Assembly (NCBI GenBank): GCA_964571725.1
Contig: CAZNDB010000002.1
Location: 310,001-374,000, forward strand
From: UBA1369 sp964571725
GTDB lineage: Bacteria > Patescibacteriota > Gracilibacteria > UBA1369
Reading direction: 5' to 3'
Length of the DNA: 64,000 bases
Under the pieces are notes generated by a model. It saw nothing but the letters and a program-made list of their open reading frames with translations, was not told where the DNA came from and made no database searches. This document shows, one piece after another, positions 40,503-49,816 of the stretch. Each line of letters starts with the position of its first letter. Within the stretch, counting starts at the first letter, position 1. A program made the position numbers and the translations under genes.

Positions 40503-41765
40503 ATGAATAAGCAGATGTTTAAAAAAGCGGCCCTGACTTTTGCGGTGTTGATAGGGTTGGTAATGGTACAAGGCCAGGTGCTGGCCGTGTTGCCTCCACT
40601 GGAGCCGATTGAGCCCAGTATTCCGATTTTACCTATTCCCAACGTACCGACATTAACAGTGGTAACTCCGGTGCCGGCAACTACCTATGACAAAACTCCC
40701 AATTTTACTTTTCATACCAATGCGTCCGGGGTGATTTCCTATGAAGGAGATTGTACCAGTGCAACTACCGATGCAGTAACCGGTGACAATACGATTACTT
40801 TTGATTTGTTGGGTATCGGACTCCATGATAATTGTAAAATCAGAGTGAAAGGCGGTTTGCTGAATCTGCTTTCCAGTCCCTTGGATGTTCCTGCCTTTAC
40901 GATAAAGTTACCAATTATTATTGACATCACGGCACCAGTTTTAACGATGGTGACTGAGGTCGCTTCTCCGACGGAGGACACAACTCCCAGCGTGGTTTTT
41001 AACAGCAATGAGGAGGGAACCATCAGTTATGAAGGTGCCTGCTTCAGCACTTCCAATACAGCCATAAACGGTAACAACACAATTACTTTCCAGACGATGG
41101 CAGTGGGGACTTACAATAACTGCAAAATCAGGGTAACCGATTCTTCCGGTAATATCAGTGATCCTCTTGCTTTGGCGTCATTCACAATTAACGCTTTGCC
41201 GAGCCTGGCCAAGTGTGCCGGGTTTACCGACCTGACAATTTTGGACAGCGATTGTTCCGCTATTCAATATGTAAAAAGCATCGGAGCCATGACCGGTAAT
41301 CCGGATGGCACTTTTGATCCTTCCGGTCTGTTACAGCGAGACCAGGTTTCCAAGATTGCCTTGGAGGCTTTCAATAAATTTGACAGCACTACCAATTACT
41401 GTGCCGGACAAAATCCATTTCCGGATGTTGGAGAAACAAGCTGGGCTTATCAATATATCTGTCGTGCCAAGGCTTTATCAATAGTTACCGGATATATGTC
41501 CGGTGCGGATACAGGCTATTTCCGTCCCGCCCGAACGGTAAACCGTGTTGAATTTTTGGCCATTATTTTGCGCAATCTGGGGGAAATCATGCCAAGCGGA
41601 TCATCCTATGCCGATGTAGACGGCAATGCCTGGTTTGCCGGTTATGCCAAATATTCCAAGGATAATTCACTGTTCACCGGTACCAGCCTTTATCCGAGCA
41701 ATTTCACCACCAGAAGAGAGGTGGCCAATGTTCTGTACAGATTACACAACTTGGGTAAAATCTAA
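40503..41765 (+). CDS. S-layer-type protein: two Ig-like domains plus SLH domains
   Basis: A 420-residue exported protein; start at 40503 (MNKQMFKKAALTFAVLIGL) with a signal peptide ending near QVLA. After a proline-rich linker come two homologous Ig-like domains (about 45-140 and 140-230), each with ISYEGxC and ITFxxxxxGxxxNCKIRV. The C-terminal 190 residues hold SLH-type repeats (AIQYVKSIGAMTGNPDGTFDPSG, DVGETSWAYQYICRAKAL, YADVDGNAWFAGYAKYS; the longest here split). SLH repeats bind wall polysaccharide, so this is probably part of the surface layer. A strong terminator follows. Confidence 0.9.
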   Translation: MNKQMFKKAALTFAVLIGLVMVQGQVLAVLPPLEPIEPSIPILPIPNVPTLTVVTPVPATTYDKTPNFTFHTNASGVISYEGDCTSATTDAVTGDNTITFDLLGIGLHDNCKIRVKGGLLNLLSSPLDVPAFTIKLPIIIDITAPVLTMVTEVASPTEDTTPSVVFNSNEEGTISYEGACFSTSNTAINGNNTITFQTMAVGTYNNCKIRVTDSSGNISDPLALASFTINALPSLAKCAGFTDLTILDSDCSAIQYVKSIGAMTGNPDGTFDPSGLLQRDQVSKIALEAFNKFDSTTNYCAGQNPFPDVGETSWAYQYICRAKALSIVTGYMSGADTGYFRPARTVNRVEFLAIILRNLGEIMPSGSSYADVDGNAWFAGYAKYSKDNSLFTGTSLYPSNFTTRREVANVLYRLHNLGKI

Positions 41766-41777
41766 TTTTGGACAGCA

Positions 41778-41819
41778 AAAAGGCCGCCCCCCCCACCTTC
41801 GGTGGGGGCGCGGCCTTTT
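41778..41819. terminator. strong bidirectional terminator
   Basis: An A4-GGCCGC/GCGGCC-T4 outer stem and a CCCCCACC/GGTGGGGG inner stem with a 3-nt loop, with A and T tracts on either side. It ends the SLH gene and shields the GC-rich region beyond. Confidence 0.92.
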
Positions 41820-42105
41820 CTAGTTTTCGCGGCTTTCAGCCTGTCCGAATGCTCTGTACAGCTGATCGGTGAGATCAGTGGAGCGTATCGGGGGCAGGCT
41901 TCAGCCGACGGTCAACCCGTCGATCCTTTCTTTGCTTCGCCGTCCTGGTTGGGGAGAGCGGAGGTTTCGAATTGAGGTTACGGGGTTAGGTGGGCCGGCT
42001 CTCCTGCGAAGAGAGCCGGCCTGGAAGTCACCGCTGCCTGCGCGGTGACTGTGGGGGAGTGAACCGTTGTCTGCCGGGAATGGTTCGGGTGACGATGTGC
42101 GGGGG
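41820..42105. other. GC-rich spacer with two hairpins beyond the MopE-like gene
   Basis: No convincing gene. Two perfect hairpins lie side by side beyond the stop of the MopE-like gene: GGCCGGCTCTC/GAGAGCCGGCC (41993-42021) and AGTCACCGC/GCGGTGACT (42026-42050). Neither has a T tract. The base composition changes from A/T-rich to GC-rich just after the terminator at 41819. Confidence 0.6.
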
Positions 42106-45100
42106 TCAGGGCTGGTAGCAGTGTCCGTTGAGGCAGTTCTGGGTTCCCGGACAGACCGTGTAGCAGTTGCCACAGTGGTTCTTGTCGTTGAGGAAGTTCC
42201 AGACTTCGTCGATCAGTCCGTCGCAGTCATCGTCGATCTGGTTGCAGGTCTCGGCCACCGGTGCGCAGGAGCTCTGCGGCTGATTCCATTCGCAGTGTCC
42301 GTTGGTGCAGTGCTGATTGGCGGCGCAGGCGCGTCCGCAGACACCGCAGTTGGCGTTGTTCGATGAGAGAAGGTAGCCGTTGTCGATCACGCCGTCGCAG
42401 TCATTGTCGGTGTAGTCGCAGGATTCGACGGCGGGTGTGCAGCTGCTCTGCGGGTAGTTCCAGGTGCACTTGCCGGCGATGCAGGATTTGCCTGCGCCGC
42501 AGACCCGTCCGCACAGACCGCAGTTGTTGATATCGGTCAACGGGTTGTACCCGTCGTCGATGACTCCGTCGCAGTCGTCGTCCGAGTTGTTGCAGGTTTC
42601 CTGTACCGGGGTGCAGCTGAGCGGCGGCACGATGTATTGGCAGTGGCCGGATTGGCAGATCAGGCCGCCGCCGCAGGCTCTTCCGCAAGTGCCGCAGTTG
42701 TTGGGGTCGCTCTGGAGGTTGTACTGTTCATCGATCACGAAGTCGCAGTCGTTGTCGATGCCGTCGCAAGTCTCCGGGGCGGGGACGCACTCATTCTGCG
42801 GGACGTTCCACTGGCAGTGGCCGCTCACGCAGGATTGTCCTGCCGCGCAAGCGTTGCCGCAGGCGCCGCAGTGGTTGACGTTGTTGAGCAGGTTGAAGGG
42901 GTCGTCGATCACGAAGTCGCAATCGTCGTCCTCTCCGTTGCAGGTCTCGGCTGCCGGAACGCAGCTGTTCTGAGGAACGTCCCAGACGCAGGCACCGCTT
43001 TCGCAGTGCTGGTTCAGGGCGCAGGCATGTCCGCAGATGCCGCAGTTCAGGTCGTCGAGCAGCAGGTTGTACGGCTCGTCGATCAGCCCGTCGCAATCAT
43101 TGTCCGCGTTGTCGCAGACTTCGTTCACGGCGGGGCCGCACTGGCTTACGGGCGAATCCCAGGCGCAAAGCCCGTTTTCGCAGTGCTGATTGGCGGCACA
43201 GGCGTGTCCGCACAGGCCGCAGTTGGCCGAGTCATTCTGGAGGCTGGTGTTCTCATCGATGGCCCCGTCACAGTCGTTGTCGGCGTTGTCGCACACCTCA
43301 GGGGCAGGCGTGCAAGCGTTCTGGGGCACGATCCATTGACAGTGGCCGTTCTGGCAGACCTGTCCACCGGGGCAGACATGTCCGCAGATGCCGCAGTTGG
43401 CCGGATCGGACGCCAGCGGGAAGCCCTCGTCGAGCATTCCGTCGCAGTCGTCATCGGTGTTGTTGCAGGATTCGGGAAGGGGAGTGCATCCGTTCTGCGG
43501 GATGTCCCAGGTGCAGGCACCGTTTTCGCAGTGCTGGCCCCCGGCACAGGCGTTCCCGCAGAGGCCGCAGTTGGCCGTGTTGTTCTGCAGGTCGAAGGGT
43601 TCGTCGATGAAGCCGTCGCAGTCGTTGTCGCTGTTGTCGCACACCTCAGGGGCAGGAGTGCAACCGTTCTGGGGAACAACCCAGGCACAGGTGCCGTTCG
43701 CGCAGTACTGACCGGCCGGGCAAGCTCGTCCGCAGACTCCGCAATTGGCCTTGTCGTTGCTCAGATTGATTCCCTCGTCGACCTCTCCGTTGCAGTTGTT
43801 GTCGACGTTGTCACACACCTCGCCGGCAGGCGCGCAGATGTTGACCGGAACCTGATTGGCGCAATGGCCGTTCAGGCAGTACTCGGTCGGACCGCAGAGA
43901 TTGCCGCAGACTCCGCAGTTGGCGGGATCGGTGGCCAGGTTGAAGTCCTCGTCGAGTTGTCCGTCGCAGTCGTCGTCGACTTGGTTGCAGGTTTCACCGG
44001 CAGGAGTGCAGTTGGACGGGGGAACGTTCCAGGCGCAATGTCCATTGCTGCAGTGCTGGCCGCCGGCGCAGACGTGACCGCAGACTCCGCAGTTGGCGGG
44101 GTCGATGTTCAGGAGCGTGTTCTCGTCGATCGCTCCGTCGCAGTCGTCGTCTTCGTTGTTGCACACTTCAGCCGCGGGGGTACAGCCGTTCTGAGGCAGA
44201 ATCCACATGCAGTGGCCGCTGTCGCAGGCTTGGCCGTTGGGGCAGACATGCCCGCAGGTCCCGCAGTTGGCGTTGTCGGTGGAGGGGTTGATTCCTTCAT
44301 CGATGAATCCGTTGCAGTTGTTGTCGATGTTGTCGCACACCTCCTGCACCGGGACGCAGTTGTTGACGGGCTGGTCGAGCGCGCAGGCACCGTTCTCACA
44401 GTGCTGGCCCGCCAGGCAGACCCGTCCGCACATGCCGCAGTTGGCGTTGTCGAAGAGCAGATTGAAGGTGTCGTCGATGCTGCCATCGCAGTCATCGTCG
44501 ACGCCGTTGCAAGTCTCCTGCACCGGGGTGCAGTTGACCGGCGGCGTGATCCATTGGCAGTGGCCGTTGTCACACACCTGCTCTGCTCCGCAGGCCAGTC
44601 CGCAGACACCGCAGTTGGCTTCGTCGCTGAGCAGCATGATCAGCTCATCGATTTCGCCGTCGCAGTCGTTGTCCGTGTAGTCGCAGACTTCCAGGGCAGG
44701 GGTGCAGTTCAGAACCGGGTCGGTGAGCTGGCAGTGACCGTTGTCACAGACCGCTCCCGCGCCGCAATCCCGTCCGCACATGCCGCAGTTGGCAGGGTCG
44801 GTGAACAGGCCGAAGCCTTCATCGACGAAGCCGTTGCAGTTGTCGTCGCGGTTGTTGCACAGTTCGGCGGGCGCCGGTGTGCAGTTGTCGACCGGAACGG
44901 GGAAGCGGCAGACCGCGTTGAAGCACTCTGCTCCCGCGTCACAGCTGCGGCCGCAGGCGCCACAGTTGTCCGGATCGTCGAGCAGGTTGTAGGGATCGTC
45001 GATGCTTCCGTCGCAGTCGTCGTCCTCGTTGTTGCAGGTCTCGGCGACGGGCATGCACTGGTCCACCGGGGTGTCCCAGGAGCAGTGTCCGCTGAGGCAG

Positions 45101-45936
45101 GACTGGTTGGCGGCACAGGGATGTCCGCACATTCCGCAGTTCTGCTCATCGTCGAGAAGGTTGAAATTGTTGTCCACCACACCGTCGCAGTCGTTGTCGC
45201 TGTTGTCACAGCTTTCCGCGACCGGCTGGCAGTTGTTGGAGGGGGTGTCGAGCGTGCAGTGGCCGTTTGCACAGTGTTGGCCGCTGTCGCAGGCGTTCCC
45301 GCAGATGCCGCAGTTGTCCGCGTCGGCGAGCAGGTTGAACGGTTCGTCGATCGCGTTGTCGCAATCGTCGTCCACGCCGTTGCAGCTTTCGGCGCTTGGC
45401 GTGCAGCCGTTCTGTTGCTCGTTCCAGGCGCAGTGACCGCTGTTGCAGCTCTGTCCGTCCGCGCAAGCGCGTCCGCACATGCCGCAGTTGGTGGAGTCGG
45501 CGAACAGGTCATACCCGTTGTCGATCACGCCGTCGCAGTCGTTGTCGATGTTGTCGCAGGATTCGCTGCTCTGCGTGCACTGGTCGGGGGGTTGATTCCA
45601 GGCGCAGTGTCCGTCGTTGCAGGTCTGTCCCTCGTCGCAGGTCCGTCCGCAGGAGCCGCAGTTGGCTTCGTCGCTGGTCAGGATGACGCAGCTGCCGAAG
45701 CAATTGAACTCGGGCAAGGCACCGCAGTGAACGTTGCTGTTGCCACCGGTTCCGGCGCCGCCATCGCTGGTAGAGCCGCCGCTGCCGGGGGGGACGTAGT
45801 TGGAACACCATGGGTTTCCGCTGTCGAGACAGGCGGATCCGGGCGGATTGCTGTCGCAGCCGCCGATGGCGGCTGTGAGCAGGGCGGACAGCAGTGTAAT
45901 GTGCGCCGCCATCCTGATGCGCATCTTTTTGATCAT
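42106..45936 (-). CDS. giant MopE-like lipoprotein with 20 Cys/Asp-rich repeats
   Basis: A 1276-residue protein. Residues 1-27 form a lipoprotein signal peptide with lipobox IGGC (Cys27); a Gly/Ser linker (about 50-70) and half a repeat follow. Then come 20 tandem repeats of about 58 residues. Each has eight cysteines and reads C-x-P-x-x-E-x-C, then D-D/N-D-C-D-G-x-I-D, then NCGxCGxxC, C and GHC. This is the MopE/Stigma1-type 'putative metal-binding' repeat common in Myxococcota, Planctomycetota and similar bacteria. The DxDxDG loop resembles calcium-binding sites. Coding has strongly GC-biased third positions and a Shine-Dalgarno site (GGAG, 9 nt spacing), unlike neighbours. Confidence 0.9.
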   Translation of the reverse strand: MIKKMRIRMAAHITLLSALLTAAIGGCDSNPPGSACLDSGNPWCSNYVPPGSGGSTSDGGAGTGGNSNVHCGALPEFNCFGSCVILTSDEANCGSCGRTCDEGQTCNDGHCAWNQPPDQCTQSSESCDNIDNDCDGVIDNGYDLFADSTNCGMCGRACADGQSCNSGHCAWNEQQNGCTPSAESCNGVDDDCDNAIDEPFNLLADADNCGICGNACDSGQHCANGHCTLDTPSNNCQPVAESCDNSDNDCDGVVDNNFNLLDDEQNCGMCGHPCAANQSCLSGHCSWDTPVDQCMPVAETCNNEDDDCDGSIDDPYNLLDDPDNCGACGRSCDAGAECFNAVCRFPVPVDNCTPAPAELCNNRDDNCNGFVDEGFGLFTDPANCGMCGRDCGAGAVCDNGHCQLTDPVLNCTPALEVCDYTDNDCDGEIDELIMLLSDEANCGVCGLACGAEQVCDNGHCQWITPPVNCTPVQETCNGVDDDCDGSIDDTFNLLFDNANCGMCGRVCLAGQHCENGACALDQPVNNCVPVQEVCDNIDNNCNGFIDEGINPSTDNANCGTCGHVCPNGQACDSGHCMWILPQNGCTPAAEVCNNEDDDCDGAIDENTLLNIDPANCGVCGHVCAGGQHCSNGHCAWNVPPSNCTPAGETCNQVDDDCDGQLDEDFNLATDPANCGVCGNLCGPTEYCLNGHCANQVPVNICAPAGEVCDNVDNNCNGEVDEGINLSNDKANCGVCGRACPAGQYCANGTCAWVVPQNGCTPAPEVCDNSDNDCDGFIDEPFDLQNNTANCGLCGNACAGGQHCENGACTWDIPQNGCTPLPESCNNTDDDCDGMLDEGFPLASDPANCGICGHVCPGGQVCQNGHCQWIVPQNACTPAPEVCDNADNDCDGAIDENTSLQNDSANCGLCGHACAANQHCENGLCAWDSPVSQCGPAVNEVCDNADNDCDGLIDEPYNLLLDDLNCGICGHACALNQHCESGACVWDVPQNSCVPAAETCNGEDDDCDFVIDDPFNLLNNVNHCGACGNACAAGQSCVSGHCQWNVPQNECVPAPETCDGIDNDCDFVIDEQYNLQSDPNNCGTCGRACGGGLICQSGHCQYIVPPLSCTPVQETCNNSDDDCDGVIDDGYNPLTDINNCGLCGRVCGAGKSCIAGKCTWNYPQSSCTPAVESCDYTDNDCDGVIDNGYLLSSNNANCGVCGRACAANQHCTNGHCEWNQPQSSCAPVAETCNQIDDDCDGLIDEVWNFLNDKNHCGNCYTVCPGTQNCLNGHCYQP

Positions 45937-45942
45937 CTTGTT

Positions 45943-46041
45943 TTACTCCTCACGCTTGGTCGTTTGTATCGCGCTGCCGGGATGGCTAGCGCCAGATCTG
46001 TGTCCGTGGTGACGCCTTGGGCTCACCACAATTTTGAACAT
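45943..46041 (-). CDS. 32-codon leader ORF with near-perfect Shine-Dalgarno site
   Basis: ATG at 46041, TAA at 45943-45945, only 6 nt before the ATG of the MopE-like gene. The upstream GGAGGTGAT (GGAGG at 46050-46054, 8 nt from ATG) exactly complements the usual end of 16S rRNA. The peptide (MFKIVVSPRRHHGHRSG..., His/Arg-rich) has no known fold; the Shine-Dalgarno of the big gene lies inside the last codons (GAGGAG), so the two are likely translationally coupled. It may serve as a translational enhancer or leader peptide. Too short to be sure it is a real protein. Confidence 0.6.
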   Translation of the reverse strand: MFKIVVSPRRHHGHRSGASHPGSAIQTTKREE

Positions 46042-46114
46042 TGGCATCACCTCCCTATTTGTAGAAGCGGGTTAGGGGTTGTGGTTTCGGTCGCCCAAAT
46101 GATTCAGGTCAGGT

Positions 46115-46300
46115 CTATTGACCGGCCTTTTGTACGCAGTTGTCTTTTGCCGCGCGGAGCGTGTCGGGAGTCTTCTCGTTGTCGTTTTTCGCCCCGTCGT
46201 ATTCTTTGTCTGGTTCGCGCAGCTGGTCTTCAGCAAAGGGGTTCTCATCCCTCAGAGGAGCCGGCTGGGCGGCGACGCGGTTGTTTACGCAACGACACAT
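46115..46300 (-). CDS. possible small hydrophilic protein
   Basis: A 61-residue frame (MCRCVNNRVAAQPAP...) whose body is charged and polar (EDQLREPDKEYDG, NEKTPDTLRAAKDN), with G/C-biased third positions like the MopE-like gene it precedes. It has no Shine-Dalgarno site and no known fold. It may be a real small gene of the GC-rich region or only an open stretch. The rest of 46301-46510 shows nothing I can identify. Confidence 0.3.
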   Translation of the reverse strand: MCRCVNNRVAAQPAPLRDENPFAEDQLREPDKEYDGAKNDNEKTPDTLRAAKDNCVQKAGQ

Positions 46301-46542
46301 ATGTTTTTCTCGCTTTGCTATTGGTTTTTAGCCAATTTGTCGAGTATCAAATCAAACCTGACGGGTCTGATCCGGTGTAGTTATACACTATTTTCTGAAT
46401 TAGTAAAGGGAAAGATACTCTTTTCAATATGTTTCCCAGTTGTCAAGGAGCGGGAGTCTCCAAGTCCAAATTAAGGGTTGGAGAAGCAGTCGAAATAGTC
46501 TATATATCTCCTATAATCTTATAATCACGTTGTACTTCAAAT

Positions 46543-48546
46543 ATGTCATTAGCTCCTGGCAGTCCTGCCGGTTTTGATCTGAAATACCCTTATCAGCCAA
46601 AAGGGGATCAGCCGCAGGCCATAGAAAAAATTGTGAAAAATCTGAATGCCGGTGTGAAACACCAGACTTTGCTGGGCGCAACGGGTACCGGCAAAACCTT
46701 TACGATGGCTAATGTGATTCAACAGGTACAGAGACCGACTTTGGTGATGGCCCACAATAAAACTCTGGCCGCCCAGCTGTGTAGCGAGTTCAAAGAATTT
46801 TTTCCCAACAACGCGGTAAGTTATTTTGTTTCCTATTACGATTATTATCAGCCGGAAGCCTATATTGCCACAACCGACACCTATATCGAGAAGGATGCCG
46901 CCATCAACGAAGAAATTTCCAAATTCCGTCATGCCGCCACCACCAATCTGCTGACCAGACGGGATGTGTTAATCGTATCTTCGGTCAGCTGTATTTATGG
47001 TTTGGGGTCGGTGGAAGATTATAATGCTTTTGCTTTTGAACTTAAGGTCGGTGAGGAGCGCAAACGGGACAAGCTGCTGCGGCATTTGACCGATATTCAG
47101 TACAATCGCAGCCATATGGAGTTCAAGCAGGGAATGTTTCACGTTCTGGGTGACACTCTGGAAATCTTCCCGCCCGACCGCGATACCATTTTCCGCATCG
47201 AATTTTTTGGCGATGAGATTGAACGTATCACAGAGGCTGATTCGTTTACCGGTGAAGAATATAAAGAGCTCAAATCAGTGAAGATCTTTCCGGCCAAGCA
47301 CGATATTACCTCCAAGGAAAAAATAGATCAGGCGGTGGTGCATATTCTCAGGGATATGCAGATTCGCAGGGAGGAATTTTTGAAACAGGGGAGGCTGCTG
47401 GAAGCGGAAAGAATCAAGACCCGCACCGAATATGACATGGAAATTTTGCGTGAAACCGGTTATTGCCAGGGCATTGAAAACTATACCCGTTATCTGAACG
47501 CCCGTGAGCCCGGTCAGCCGCCGGCCACATTATTGGATTATTTCCCGGATGATTTCCTGCTGATTGCCGATGAATCGCATATCACCATTCCCCAGATCGG
47601 AGGAATGTTTAACGGAAATTATTCCCGCAAGGAAAATCTGGTTAATTATGGTTTTCGTTTGCCTTCCGCCCACGATAATCGTCCCTTGAAATTTGAGGAG
47701 TTTGAAAAGGCGATTAATCAGGCCGTATATGTTTCGGCCACTCCTGCCGCTTATGAGTTTAAAAACAGCGGGGAACATGTGGCTGAACAAATTATCCGTC
47801 CAACCGGTTTGTTGGATCCAATGGTAGAGGTGCGTCCCCGCAAAGGCCAGATTGACGATCTGATCAATGAAATCCAGAAAAGAATCGCGGTCAAGGAAAG
47901 AGTTTTGGTGACGACTTTGACCAAGCGGTCGGCCGAAGATTTGACCGATTATCTGACTGATGCAGGGATTAAGGTCAAATATCTCCATTCCGATATTGAG
48001 ACGATTGAAAGAATTGAGATTTTGCGCGATTTGCGTCTGGGAAAGTTTGACGTGCTGGTCGGTATCAATCTGCTCCGTGAAGGACTGGATTTGCCGGAGG
48101 TTTCTTTTATTGGAATTTTGGACGCTGATAAAGAAGGCTTCTTGCGTTCCAAGAGCGCTCTTATTCAGACGATCGGACGTTGCGCCAGAAATATCAACGG
48201 GACGGTGGTGATGTATGCCGATAGGCTTACCGATTCCATGAAGGGGGCGATCGGGGAGACGGAGAGAAGACGAAAAATCCAGCATGCTTATAACGTCAAG
48301 CACGGAATAACGCCTGAAACTATTATCCGGGCTATCAAGGACATTGCCATGGGGGCCAAGAAAAATGAACCGCCGGTACGGAAAATTGATCCCAAGAAGG
48401 TTCCCAGGAGCGAATTGTCGAGATTTATCCGTGAACTGGAGGATCAGATGGAGTTGGCGGCTCTTAATCTGGAATTTGAAAAAGCGGCAGAGTTACGTGA
48501 CGAAATTGAGATGTTGAAGCAGGAGGCCGGTTCCAAAAAATCCTGA
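46543..48546 (+). CDS. uvrB: excinuclease ABC subunit B
   Basis: A 667-residue UvrB. Walker A GATGTGKT is at 45-52; the beta-hairpin YFVSYYDYYQPEAY (about 93-106) that inserts between DNA strands is intact; the helicase-like motifs include DLPEVSFIGILDADKEGFLRS and QTIGRCARNING, and the C-terminal UVR motif EFEKAAELRDEIEML lies around 640. It is the damage-verification and loading subunit of nucleotide excision repair. Two TATAAT boxes (46512, 46520) precede it, with weak -35 partners. UvrA and UvrC are not in this window. Confidence 0.97.
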   Translation: MSLAPGSPAGFDLKYPYQPKGDQPQAIEKIVKNLNAGVKHQTLLGATGTGKTFTMANVIQQVQRPTLVMAHNKTLAAQLCSEFKEFFPNNAVSYFVSYYDYYQPEAYIATTDTYIEKDAAINEEISKFRHAATTNLLTRRDVLIVSSVSCIYGLGSVEDYNAFAFELKVGEERKRDKLLRHLTDIQYNRSHMEFKQGMFHVLGDTLEIFPPDRDTIFRIEFFGDEIERITEADSFTGEEYKELKSVKIFPAKHDITSKEKIDQAVVHILRDMQIRREEFLKQGRLLEAERIKTRTEYDMEILRETGYCQGIENYTRYLNAREPGQPPATLLDYFPDDFLLIADESHITIPQIGGMFNGNYSRKENLVNYGFRLPSAHDNRPLKFEEFEKAINQAVYVSATPAAYEFKNSGEHVAEQIIRPTGLLDPMVEVRPRKGQIDDLINEIQKRIAVKERVLVTTLTKRSAEDLTDYLTDAGIKVKYLHSDIETIERIEILRDLRLGKFDVLVGINLLREGLDLPEVSFIGILDADKEGFLRSKSALIQTIGRCARNINGTVVMYADRLTDSMKGAIGETERRRKIQHAYNVKHGITPETIIRAIKDIAMGAKKNEPPVRKIDPKKVPRSELSRFIRELEDQMELAALNLEFEKAAELRDEIEMLKQEAGSKKS

Positions 48547-48602
48547 CAGCCTTGCAATTATTGACGTTGTGTGTTCCAATAACGTCTTAATTGTGATTAG
48601 GC

Positions 48603-49811
48603 ATGAAAAAAGGAGGATTGCGTCTTATTGACGGTGAAAACGGTGAAGCTTTATCGGCTTATCAGCTTTTATTTGCCGGAGAAAAAGAGCCTGATTCCGA
48701 ATTCAGGGAATCATTTTTAAACTCGGCCGCCTCTTTTTTGAAACTGCCTCAGTTTGAGGGCTATGCCAATCTTATTTATGATCCTTTTGATCAACTGACC
48801 TACCTTATCTGGAGGATAAAAGACGATGAGATGAGAGAATTAGGTGCTGTCCCGGGAGCAACCGTGGCCGGGGTGGAAAACGTTCAGATAAAACCTGTTG
48901 AGCAGGATGATCTGATTTTAAAGTTGAAAAACAAATACGATCTTGATGTTGGTATCGCCGGCCGAAAGGAATTGCTGGCCGTAGCGGCAGATCTAATAGC
49001 CGGTTTGCAGGAACAGCTGAATTGTCTGGAGGAAAACTATTTTTCGGGGCAGGATGAAGGAGGCCAGTCTGCCTATTTGTTGCAGGCGGAAGGCCCCTTG
49101 ATGTTTTTGGGAGCCCTCAATTTGTGGCAAAACATTGGGGCCCGGCTTGAGGATCTACGTCATCACCTGGATAACCTGAAGTTTTCCATGCAGGTTTTTT
49201 CCGCGCCCATGGGAGTGAATCATCTGATTATAGAACGTGACAATATCGCTTTTTTCAATGCCTGCACATCGTTATCGCAGCTGTTGTTTGTATTACAGAA
49301 TGGCGACAATAAGGATTCACAAAGGGATTTCGGCGCGGTTCTCGACGATCTCGGCGTATATCCGGGCTATCATCATCAATATTCACATGGCGTAAAACTG
49401 ATTGTGGGAACGGATCCGGATTTTCAGCTCCACCCGGTGGCGAGCGTGGAAAAATACTTGATTTCCCTGAAGAAAAAAGCCATTCAAAATTTTTGCCATC
49501 TGGCGGTGAAAAAAACGGAACGAAAGGGTGAACAACATCAACATGACAGTCCGGAGGTCAACTCGGTGGAAGTTGATCGCGGAAAATTCTTGAGCGGGAA
49601 ATTACTGGCGGTGATCGGAACTTTGTTGAATTGCCGGCTGGTGGAGGAAGCTGAAGAATTGGTGAGAATATATCAACTGGTCAACAACCAGATTGAATTT
49701 GATGAATATAATACCCGGGAAACACATTATAAAAATTGGTACGAACAACGTTTAAATCTGAAAAAGAATTTACAGATTGCCCGTAAACAGCAGTTCAAGG
49801 GTGAGGACTAG
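48603..49811 (+). CDS. cytoplasmic protein of unknown function
   Basis: A 402-residue soluble protein, unrecognised. It is mostly alpha-helical, with acidic and aromatic residues scattered; the N-terminal region begins MKKGGLRLIDGENGEALSAYQLL, the middle contains LEDLRHHLDNLKFSMQVF, and the C-terminal has EEAEELVRIYQLVNNQIEF. A His-rich stretch (GEQHQHDSPE) lies near residue 315. No signal peptide, zinc or nucleotide motif was seen. It follows uvrB by 56 bp on the same strand, so it may be co-transcribed, but I see nothing to tie it to DNA repair. It converges on the DUF2207 gene. Confidence 0.65.
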   Translation: MKKGGLRLIDGENGEALSAYQLLFAGEKEPDSEFRESFLNSAASFLKLPQFEGYANLIYDPFDQLTYLIWRIKDDEMRELGAVPGATVAGVENVQIKPVEQDDLILKLKNKYDLDVGIAGRKELLAVAADLIAGLQEQLNCLEENYFSGQDEGGQSAYLLQAEGPLMFLGALNLWQNIGARLEDLRHHLDNLKFSMQVFSAPMGVNHLIIERDNIAFFNACTSLSQLLFVLQNGDNKDSQRDFGAVLDDLGVYPGYHHQYSHGVKLIVGTDPDFQLHPVASVEKYLISLKKKAIQNFCHLAVKKTERKGEQHQHDSPEVNSVEVDRGKFLSGKLLAVIGTLLNCRLVEEAEELVRIYQLVNNQIEFDEYNTRETHYKNWYEQRLNLKKNLQIARKQQFKGED

Positions 49812-49816
49812 GGGTT

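Noticed and set aside
42106..45936. Regular repeats of about 174 bp that could be mistaken for a CRISPR or satellite array
   Set aside because: Unit length is far beyond CRISPR spacing, units differ in sequence, and they keep one reading frame with conserved cysteines. It is a protein-repeat gene.
42637..46380. A 1247-codon open frame on the plus strand, antisense to the MopE-like gene
   Set aside because: It exists because the sense gene is GC-rich and repeated, so the antisense frame avoids stops. Its product is a low-complexity Val/Ala/Asp-rich repeat that mirrors the sense repeats, with no domain or signal peptide.
46118..46474. A 118-codon plus-strand frame before uvrB
   Set aside because: No ribosome site, unlikely composition and no domain. 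The region has no better-supported plus-strand gene.
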